Source: Spongilla lacustris
Taxonomy: Eukaryota; Porifera; Demospongiae; Spongillida; Spongillidae
Length of the DNA stretch: 64,000 bases
Direction of reading: 5' to 3'
NCBI GenBank assembly: GCA_949361645.1
Contig: OX442416.1
Location: forward strand, 10,731,869 to 10,795,868
Shown here: in pieces, positions 55,701 through 64,000 of the stretch
How the letters are laid out: each line of letters opens with the position of its first letter
Position numbering within the stretch: position 1 is the first letter of the stretch
Translations under genes and position numbers: made by a program
The notes under the pieces: generated by a model
The model's input: only the letters and a program-made list of their open reading frames with translations
What the model was told of the DNA's origin: nothing
Databases searched by the model: none

Positions 55701-58338
55701 ACAAGTGTGGTTCAAAGTATTATACTGGGACTGCCCATCCTTTGCTAATGGCTGTAGCATAATCTACAGCTCAACACATGTATCCACACCTGCCTATCAT
55801 GTTGCATTTTACTGTACATACATGTACATGTACATGTGTACATGTTATAATGCTTATGTTACATCTTCATCGAACATATACATGACCTTACACTGCATGA
55901 CATCTACATGTATCTCATTTTTGTAAACTGTATCCATTTAAATAGGAAGTATATAAGTGCATTTACTCATGCCATTACTTGCCTCTTGCAGTGCATTATC
56001 TGTACAATGCATTGAGAAATATTATTATTATTATTACACGTAAACAGTTAGGTGTTCTTATGGAACTGCCACCTCTCACCATGCATGTGTGAGGACTGCA
56101 TTTTATACGAATATGAATTGCATGCATTCATAAACATTTAAGCATGTACATGTACATGTGTATGGTGGTGTAGGAATGTATATTTATAGAAGAGGGATAG
56201 GAAACAAGCCCAATTGTCACTATTAACACAGGGGACTCCTTCATACATGTACATGTATGTTTTTGTTTCCAGACCTACATGTATACCTCGTGTTATAAGC
56301 ACTCACTCACTTTTTGATGGCTGCAGGAATAGAATTCTCTAGTGCTGGTACAATAAGAATGTGATTGGATATTGAAGCATACATGTAAGATGTTACTTGA
56401 TGGGTGTGGTATTAAAGGTTGTCAATCAACTTCTCGATGAAGCCAGAAAACTTTTCCATTGGGTCCTAACACAATTCCTTACCAAGAAAAAAAAAAAACA
56501 GTCTTTCCAATTAATTATGGTGCCAAGGCACGTTTCAGCAATTGCCATGATAGTGCACTCCAAGTGTGGAGGTTACATGTAAATAGTGAATTCTTTTCTG
56601 AGCCAAGCAAACCATGGCCAAAAATGGATTTCTTTTTTTTTGTCCACATTGAGGCAGTGTAAAAACTTGTCAAAGGAGACAAATGTTCTTGTTTGCTCAG
56701 CCTTAGGACCAGTCAAAGCGTTTTTGTCAATCTCTCTGTCTGCCCAGTTTTGCACTGTTTTGTTGAATGTGATTGAGGTTGTGAATGTCCGGTATCAATA
56801 GTTGATGTGGCTCTGGGAATGTTCGTTGACCGTTTTCTTTTTGACTTAGTGATCATAGACTGTAGGTACAGGTATCTCCGATACAAGTGAGTGACTCTCT
56901 GAGGTTAGTAGTGGCTCACAGCTGGTGTGTCTGAGTGCTTCGTTGTTTCAGAGTCAAAGCTTGGTCATAACCTAAGCTACAATAGGCCCCAAACCCTTTG
57001 TTCACGTTTGGTGTTTTATGCCTCAAGGGAGGTTTGGTTATTACAAATTCATATCTACATAACTATTGTTTAAAAAAAACCTTAGTTATGCACTCAGCAG
57101 ATACACACCCAAAACTATTTCCAAGCCTTGATTTGTGGCTACAAATTAAAATCATACAAACCTGCTACAAATCAGCTACATGGACATGTACATACATGTA
57201 TATACATGTATATGCAACGTGCTCAATACAATTTTGCTTCTTGCATGTACTAACTTCTTAGTATATACAGTTGCTTTTAACCCTCCTGCTGCTGCTCATT
57301 AATTATTCATAACGTGACGTATTGCGAAAGGAATTTTAGCATAGTAATTGATTTTATTTGCTACTTGCGTTTGGAACGTTTTCGTTAGAACTCTGTGCTC
57401 TGTATTGCCTATTTCGTCAACACACGTTGGTAAGTGCCCCAGCTTCACTTGCTATGCCTTTTTAACGCTACCCGTGTGTTCCATACACGGTGCGAACGTT
57501 GTTTCCGTGCCGTATTGTACGTTATCGTACGCTTACACGGGAGAAGTCTTTGTTACTCTGAGAATTAGCTTTCTAAGAACCTACATGTTCATTTATGGGT
57601 TGTTATGCCAGTTTCAACGTATCTCACCACTTTTTGTTGCTTTTAAGACACTTAGACGCGAGCACCTGTTGTGGGCTACAAATGGAGTTAGGCTTACTAT
57701 TCAAATACGGCTGACAGGTGTAAGTTTGCTACACGGCGAATTGCATGTAGATGTCGGGATTCTTTGTTCTAAACAACAATGCTGTAATGAACGCTTCGCT
57801 TCGCGCGGAAACAGGCGTTACAGTTCAATCATGCTGCCGGGCATCTATATATGCCCGTTGCATTACGCGAGAGCAATTATTGGGCATATATATATGCCTT
57901 CCGCAGTAGGAGGGTTAATACAAAGGTTTCCAATTAAGGAGCAAGGTGCAAGAGAGCCAATCCTCAAGTGCCTGCTCAATAACAACTTAGTGTCTTTGGT
58001 GGATCATGTGATCCATTTCCTATCCCCCTTCTGTAATATTGTTGCTATGTTTAGTATTTATTTACTACCCACCACCACCACCATCACCTATACATGTGTC
58101 ATAATTTTGGGCTTTTAGATTTTTAGAGTTCCTATCAGGAAAAGATGGTGTTCAACCATGTGAGCAATTTGAGTATCATCGGTCCTTATTACTCCACGGG
58201 TCACATGATACATCACCACATGATGCCTCTCTCACTACCTCCCCACTAAGTCGTGAGGCCATACATCGTTCTGGACAAAGACTTCAATCTGACAGGTCAC
58301 TTCGAAGCCATGCAGTTCGGAATAAGACTTACATGTAG
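49703..58338 (+). CDS. NEMP (nuclear envelope integral membrane protein / TMEM194) family, 521 aa, 7 exons
   Basis: Inner nuclear membrane protein; NEMP proteins support nuclear-envelope mechanics and germ-cell function in animals. Exons: 49703-49790, 50920-51062, 51792-52325, 53742-54061, 54191-54329, 55545-55666, 58119-58338; they sum to exactly 522 codons. A signal peptide (MKIFTWIALLTSVLVPAVC) is followed by a lumenal domain with VYCYKGLNPYSL and GENCVEVKV, as in NEMP1. Hydrophobic helices include YIVLLAVGLILFISA, SVLLGVMMSLLLLLFIFSKM, SLIGWGVLVGGYTVAASIAY, YVVLSGLVTFAAVYRIG and QLVALVLIYFSLCQL. The nucleoplasmic tail has the family block LLTKEEYRRVGVVETKAALE ... PKRFLEFLSG (split by introns). 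The exon 2 limits were chosen by phase and are the least certain; the rest is firm. Confidence 0.9.
51099..51445. repeat. 33-bp minisatellite in NEMP intron 2
   Basis: Unit CACAGACTACTGTTGTCATG plus 13 bases, about ten copies, two of them shortened. Confidence 0.95.
52480..52692. repeat. 20-bp minisatellite in NEMP intron 3
   Basis: Unit TTACCAAGGGCCTCAGTGGG, about ten near-identical copies. Confidence 0.97.
53145..53445. repeat. 21-bp minisatellite in NEMP intron 3
   Basis: Unit GAGGTGGGTTATGAAATGGT plus T, about 14 copies with GACTGAG/GGTTGAG alternation. It is open in the forward frame only because the unit length is a multiple of three. Confidence 0.95.
54330..55235. repeat. ~30-45-bp variable minisatellite starting on the NEMP exon 5 donor
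   Basis: It begins at the donor GTGAGTGGGCACC (54330). Units combine GTGAGTGTTCAGTGGGCACC, AATTAGAGACA and GCTCACACAGTGGGC blocks in shuffled order. Several units retain GTGAGTG. Confidence 0.92.
55240..55352. mobile_element. Small dispersed foldback repeat R2, copy 2
   Basis: Inverted ends GCCTATTCTCGAGTTGT and AACTCGAGAATAGGC about 100 bp apart. The same sequence in opposite orientation occurs at 27006-27112. Confidence 0.55.
57281..57914. mobile_element. piggyBac-like 634-bp non-autonomous element with TTAA duplication, in NEMP intron 6
   Basis: TTAA (57277-57280) | CCCTCCTGCTGCTG ... CCGCAGTAGGAGGG | TTAA (57915-57918). The ends are inverted repeats with two mismatches in 13. A 256-codon forward open frame starting at 57348 runs beyond the right end and resembles no transposase, so the element is judged non-coding. 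Confidence 0.7.
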
Positions 58339-60116
58339 TTGATATACGTGTACATTTTATTTTCATACAACTGGAAGTTAACGTGTACTTTAGGCTCTGC
58401 CCTTTTGTGTCCTGTTTGTAATGTGTAAGTGTGAAGTGTTGTCGTTAACCTGTACATGCACATGTACCATTTGCCATTTCTGTTATTATTCACTCAATAG
58501 CCATGGTACATGTAGGTGTTGAATAATATAACCTGCATGAGCACTCTGGTTACTACCCACAGAGCAGCTGCTCTATTCACAAAGTGACGTCTTTATTCCC
58601 AGCTACATTGTAGGACGGCTGCCTAAAAATGACATTGTCAAGCTAAGCTGCTTTCTGTATTGTACAGCATCAAATGTAAACATAAAATACGTGATATTTT
58701 TATGGATGCATGGCTGGGTCTGAACCTTGTGAGATGCCATCCTCACCAGCTGCCTACAACCTGATGATCTCTTGGTGCCTTATTTTTAAGGTGTTCATGT
58801 ATGTGTATGCATAGTTTATAATTAATAGAGAGGGTTAATATAAAAAGAGAGGGTGCACATCATGCCGGTAATACTCCAGCCACATCCTGAACATGGGCCG
58901 GGCCTACTGTACATGTATATATCTCCGAGAGAACCTTGCATTTGTGGGGAGAAGTGATGATGGCCCACTTGAGTGTTAAAGTGGAGGCAGGAAGCAACCT
59001 CACCCTTCAGGGTGCCACCCAGCTGACATCCTGGTACCCAACTGGTCTGTGGGGAAGCCAGCGGCCTTTGTGATTGAATCGGCCGAAAGCAGACAGCACC
59101 CAGTCCGTCAAAAGTGGACAACGTATTTGCGGCTGTCAAATGGCGCCCGCTTGCCCTATCCTGGCCCCCCCTATTCCAGAAAAGCTTGGGGCACCCATAG
59201 GTACTACATGTATATAAAAACCACACATTGTGTGCAGAGAGGGTTTTGGTGGTAATGGCATGTGTTTGTGTACATGAGTGTGGGTGAATGTTGGTGTGCA
59301 TAATTTTATGTGTGCATGTGTGTAGTATACACGTATGTTGCATGTGTGTGCTTGTGTATTTGTTGTGTGCACATGTTATGCGTGTTTGCATGTGAGCATA
59401 CATGTATGTGTGTGTATGTGCATGTGTGTGTTTGTTGTGTATGGACATGTGTGATGCCCTGAAAATAAATTCATAATGTGCTAAAATTTGATATACAAAA
59501 CCTAATGCACCTTTTCTATCACTGGCATTTTTGCAACCAAATTCCTTTTCTTAATTGCGAATCTGAGCCACGTGACAAAACGTCACATTCAAAATCAAAT
59601 GTACATACATGTATACAAATCAATCATACTACACTGAACTGCCTAACTGTCTTTACTCCGTTCCATAGGCATCAGCAGTGTTTACTGCTGCACGTTATAA
59701 CTATTAAAGCTGATGTTGACGGTGTTGCCAACAATTCGCTTTTCAATAACACATTTGACACCGTTACCCTACTTGGGGGTGGAGCTGGCTGTAACTTTCC
59801 CGCTTTGCTCCACCTGGTAACTGGCTTTAAATTGAGACCCTCCAAGATATGTCACGTCAAAACTTCCCTCCACTTGTTGACCAGTTAGCTATAGGCGATA
59901 ATTAGAGATGTAGATATTCATGACCGTTACATGTATTCTTAAAGCATGCCTAATTGGCTTACCTGCGCAGAGGCTGCGCCACATCCGCTGCTGTGAAAAT
60001 CTGGGTCTGGGTATGAGACTAATGTGTCCGTAAGGTCTTTAATCTATGGTTGAACATGACCCATTCATTGTTAGTCTGTTTGCATATATGCCCAATTTGT
60101 TTTCTTATTTCTTATT
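58339..60116. other. 3' flank of NEMP and intergenic sequence
   Basis: No supported gene. A GT/ATG-rich microsatellite-like zone lies at 59230-59450. A GC-richer non-coding block at 58850-59210 has no identified relative in the window. Confidence 0.55.
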
Positions 60117-62025
60117 TGTTATTGTGTTACAAAGTGCCATGGCTGACGGACGCTAACTTACCGACTATAGTATAGTCTACATGTATACCGTTGAGAAAGT
60201 AATGTATCAAAACCGGCCGTGCCAGTAAATACAACGCATCAGGAAACTCGGTCCCTGGATGTGCAAATAATGACCCGGACCCTATTGCCAAGGCATTTGG
60301 GTCCGGGGGGGGGGGGGGGGGGGGGGGGGGGACCCACATGCCTGTGACACTTTACCTTGGTCTAGATCTGACAGAACAAACTGAAGCCGTGTTATGCATG
60401 AGGAAAATATGCGGAAATCGGCTTGACAGTGTTCAAAATGAATTTTAGTGTAATCTTTCAAAGGTATTACAATATATATGCTGTAAACATCTTAATAAGG
60501 CTATTCAAATAAGTATGGGTGTACGGATTCCCACCTCTTTTTTTTTTTTAATGCCTGGACGGTTGACCTTGGAGTTAACCTATAGTTGTCTAGTGGAAAT
60601 CGTATCAACCTATCCAACTTCAAACATATAAATTCATCACATATAGGGATTGGAAACACCAGCCGTAACTGCGGAATAGCAGTAAATGAATAAAATTCAG
60701 CATGGCTGTGTTGACTGATATTCCAGATGAAGGACTTAACGTTTGTGTTTTACCATAGACAATATATATTTCTTCGGGGGTGCTGAAAAATGGAAAGGAT
60801 TATGTATACAGAAAATATAGCCAGGAGGCAAAATATTACACAGTCAAGCTCCCTGTAAATGTACTGCTGCATGCTTGAACAAATTTGTTTCCAATCACTT
60901 AAGGTCTTCCAGCTAAGAGGCCTTGTGGATATGTATAGAACGATGCACCAATTCACTATAGTCTGTTTAGGTTCATTGTACTTCTCAGCATGAGGATATA
61001 GAGCATTTCGATTTTTAGATCCTCTCCTCAGACCAGCAAAGCAGCACACATTTTTCACTGATATCCGTCAGTTAAAATCATTGCTGCATGCCACATGAAC
61101 TGCATGGTGGTGGCATATATAGATCAACAGTCCATATGCATGTTGTTGAACCCATGCAGTTGAGGAGAACAGTCTGTCCTGTTACTGGAGTTCGGTTTTG
61201 AACAGCCATAATAGCACAATAAAATCAGAGAACACTACAAAATTTGTCCATTAATTGGCATGGCTTGAAGACCAAATCAAGATTTCAACCCTATATTTAC
61301 AAGATGACATTCTCTCTGAGAAAGTTAGTGGTATATAGCAATGGTGATGTAAAAAGAAAGGGAACAAGGGATTCAGTGGAGATACAATGATTATTACTAT
61401 AATTATTTAGCAACATAATTGTAATGACATTCTATACGGTGCTAAGTATAGGAATAAATTGTATCTCCACTGAATCCACTGAGTGTGGTCAGCAACCAAC
61501 GTACATGTACATTGTATATAGGGACAGTACCAAGTGTGTTGCATGTAGAATGTTGTAACCCGCTTAGGAAAATTAAAATTTGGGTTGATTGTGTCCCCCT
61601 GCATTCACTGTTTCTAGTGACATGCATCAATCATTTTTTGCTGTGCAGGACACTTGGAGCACATGCATGTATGTATATGTACGACCATCTATGTAGAAGC
61701 AGATTAATTAGTAGAACTCTAGCTCCGGTGTCACAGGCATGTGGGTCCCCCCCCATTTTGGGTCCGGGGGGACCCATATGCCTAGGCAACTGGGTCCCCC
61801 CCCAGACCCAAATGCCTAGGCATATGGGTCCGGGTAATTATTTGAACATCCAGGCATCTTGGTCCGGGTAGGGGGCGGAGGGGGGGGACCGAGTTTCCTG
61901 ATGCATTGTATTTATTCACCGATACCGACCAGGTTTTAATTGATACGATAGACACATTTGATGCTTCTTTCTCAATGGTAAGCCAGCGTCTGTCAGCTGT
62001 TATACACTTTGTAACACAACATACA
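60117..62025. mobile_element. ~1.9-kb element with long (~235-295 bp) terminal inverted repeats
   Basis: The left arm 60117-60351 matches, inverted, 61730-62025. Shared blocks include TTGTGTTACAAAGTG, GGACGCTAACTTACC / GACGCTGGCTTACC, GCATCAGGAAACTCGGTCCC, and GACCCACATGCCTGTGACAC. Runs of G/C and CCTAGG-centred palindromes (GCATATGGGTCC type) are expanded differently in the two arms. Inside, a 102-codon minus-strand frame (60750-61058) and an R3-related hairpin are present, but no recognised transposase. Confidence 0.7.
61306..61480. mobile_element. Foldback element family R3, second copy (right arm truncated)
   Basis: ACATTCTCTCTGAG, then GCAATGGTGATGTAAAAAG and AAGGGAACAAGGGAT, match 32862-32920. 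An internal hairpin joins GATTCAGTGGAGATACAAT (61371) with its complement near 61457. The outer right arm is missing. It is nested in the 60117-62025 element. Confidence 0.6.
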
Positions 62026-62081
62026 AAAAAACGATCGCCATACAATATATATATGTATGTATGTGCCTTGCAGACAATGGG

Positions 62082-63997
62082 TCATGACAATATGTGGTTT
62101 AAGTAATACACAACTGTTTCTTCATAGCTCATCTCAGCATACAGGAATTTTATTAATGCAGCCATCAGCTATAGAAATAAAGGAATAGTGCTGATAACAT
62201 TTGAATAATAACATAAACCGGCATACTTCTGGATAAAGAACATCCCAGGCTAAGGTCAATGCTTGTATCCCTTTGTTGCCTTCATCAATGCTAATTCCAT
62301 ACATAAAGTGCTTCACTGCTTCAACCTAAAATTGATCATATTTTAGTTGTACAATTTTATTTTCTACATCAACATACCACATCAATATCCTTGATAGGCC
62401 ACACATGTAGGATGTGCCTTAAGCTTCTGTAGTCAGGTGACTTAATATGCTGACAGACAAGTGGAAAAGCCTTAGAAATCTTCTCCTCACTCAACCTGAT
62501 GTAGACTGATTTAAAGAATGATGCCACTGTACTCTTGCAAATCTTTCGAAGATGGGCCTTTATAAAAAAAAGTTGCAATGGTAATATATACATCAAACAC
62601 CTAATTGTTAACAGCTAACCTCACTCTCATGGCAAATGTTGACCAGTGCATCAAAAGAAACGTTATTTTCACTGGGAAATATTTGGATTGTTTCATAAAT
62701 AAGTACAAGGGGACAAATTAGTACATTTACCTATCCACATACAAAGGAATGGGCTTCTTCCATAATTTAAGTTTCTTCGCTTCTTTCTCATAAGTACACA
62801 TAAGAGGCAGAGGTTCAATAGGGCTAACATCCAAGATAGGTTTTGATTGAAACTTTGGAAGCAGGTCTTTGTAACTATAGCAACCATCTGAGGTGTATGT
62901 ACAATTTTATTCTTCAGCACTTACACTTGATTTACACTACCTCCAGCTAGCTCATCACTAGCACTACAGTGTACCCTTTTTGGTGCAAACACAGTCTGGT
63001 TAGAAGAAAGCAATCTGGTATTGCTCATATATGATGCAATCATTTCTTGCTTTACCTTTTCAAGATGAACTTTTATGTCTTGTGACAGACTATCTTTGCA
63101 ATCTTCCAAAACTATCTTCACTATATTGCTGCTTACAGAGGAACTAAATACACATAAGAGGCAATATAATTGCAGGGTCAGCATAAGTTACTACTATAAA
63201 CCTTTCAACGAGTGTTGCAGCTAACCATGAGCGCATTGCTGCGCTTGATGTCTGTAGGCTTGTATTAATTAATAATGCTAATCAAGTTTTCGGAAACTTA
63301 CTTCAAAAGACAGTGTTTGATTATTTGCTATGCAGTCTGCAAACTAAAATTAAAACCAATTCAGTTATATGTTCTATGTACATGCAGTTAGTTATACAGT
63401 ACCTTGCAAATAAAAACTCCACAGTCTGAGGAACCCCTCTGTTGCAGTTTTGGGTCCTAACATTAGCCACAAAATACACATTAATTGAACAAAAAAATAC
63501 ACAGCTTACGGTGAACTTTTCAAATCGCCATTTCATCATATCCACACTATCAGAGTACTGATTGAAATACTCTTGCCTTATAAAATTGCTTTAATATACA
63601 TAATTATTATTACATGAAAATCATTATATATGACTGTACCTTATAAGAGGTGTAGCATTCCCTTGAATGGTGTCATAAAATGAATCATACACAGAGACTG
63701 ACTGCTTTGATATATCAATCACCTACATGTATGTATGAATATGAAGCTATAACATCAAATTAGAATGTTATACTATAATTACCACAAGAAACCAGTGTCC
63801 AGGGATATGGCAGGGCATAAAGACATACTTGAAATCAAACATTCCTTCGTTCTGCACACAATTTCACACAGAAGATTTCAGTTTAAGTGACTTTTATCTG
63901 CATGTACCTTGAATGGCGAAGTGTACTTATCTCTTGACAACATTGTGAAGACAAACGAACTAAGGCACTTTATCTGGCTTCCAAAAGCCATGGCCTG
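62082..63997 (-). CDS. Ulp1/SENP-like (C48 family) cysteine peptidase, C-terminal part (13 exons; 5' end outside window)
   Basis: Minus-strand exons in transcription order: 63997-63908, 63851-63783, 63722-63640, 63576-63510, 63456-63403, 63343-63302, 63251-63202, 63143-62941, 62887-62731, 62671-62620, 62557-62378, 62325-62227, 62168-62082 (stop 62084-62082). All introns are GT/AG, mostly 50-120 bp, and phases agree. The peptidase domain shows IPGHWFLVVIDI (catalytic His), VYDSF (Asp, 17 residues after His), and QQRGSSDCGVFICKFADCI (Gln six before, and Cys 49 after, the Asp). This is the same spacing as the His514/Asp531/Cys580 triad of yeast Ulp1. Such enzymes cleave SUMO or related modifiers; the exact substrate is unknown. 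A helical extension of about 240 residues after the domain is not recognised. The upstream boundary of the first exon (63997 or nearby) is approximate because TAG precedes it. Confidence 0.82.
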
Positions 63998-64000
63998 CTA

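Noticed and set aside
57348..58118. 256-codon forward open frame in NEMP intron 6
   Set aside because: It starts inside and ends outside the TTAA-flanked element, has no recognisable domain, and reads through an intron whose flanking exons join in phase.

Overview
This is a metazoan nuclear genomic window. It carries four spliced protein-coding genes with canonical GT...AG introns, a semaphorin-type receptor ligand, a NEMP-family nuclear-envelope protein, abundant inverted-repeat DNA transposons and very heavy minisatellite content. The gene set and the mix of tiny (50-60 bp) and repeat-swollen introns suggest an early-branching invertebrate such as a sponge. That placement is an inference; no marker in the window proves it. 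There is no bacterial-type operon, CRISPR array or rRNA.

Layout. (1) 1-31420, + strand: the 3' part of POLE, the catalytic subunit of DNA polymerase epsilon. I reconstruct 29 in-frame exons encoding about 1,403 residues, ending with both Cys-rich metal-binding modules and a stop at 31420. Its introns hold almost all the large minisatellites and several MITE-like elements. (2) About 32-40.6 kb: a transposon-rich gap. It holds a decayed Ty3/gypsy integrase 3' end split by nested insertions, foldback elements and a 200-N assembly gap (40162-40361). (3) 40680-45499, +: a semaphorin (sema domain, PSI, one transmembrane helix, short tail) of 11 visible exons; its 5' end is missing or lies in or before the gap. 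A piggyBac-like element sits in one intron. (4) 45.5-49.7 kb: no confident gene; microsatellites, palindromes and a tRNA-SINE-like fragment broken by a 54-bp MITE. (5) 49703-58338, +: a complete 7-exon NEMP/TMEM194-family gene (521 aa), with a second piggyBac-like element in its last intron. (6) 60.1-62.0 kb: a long-inverted-repeat element. (7) 62082-63997, - strand: the 3' part of a Ulp1/SENP-like (C48) cysteine peptidase gene with very short introns, convergent with NEMP.

Nothing indicates that the four genes act as one pathway. They cover replication (POLE), cell-surface signalling (semaphorin), the nuclear envelope (NEMP) and probable SUMO/Ub-like processing (C48).

The most unusual signal is structural. 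Several minisatellite arrays start exactly at 5' splice sites, and their repeat units carry copies of the exon-intron junction, so a true donor is followed by tandem donor-like sequences (clearest at 11754, 15448, 21888 and 54330). I found no convincing new defence or mobile 'system'. The splice-site-seeded arrays and several apparently unclassified inverted-repeat element families are the best candidates for new biology.
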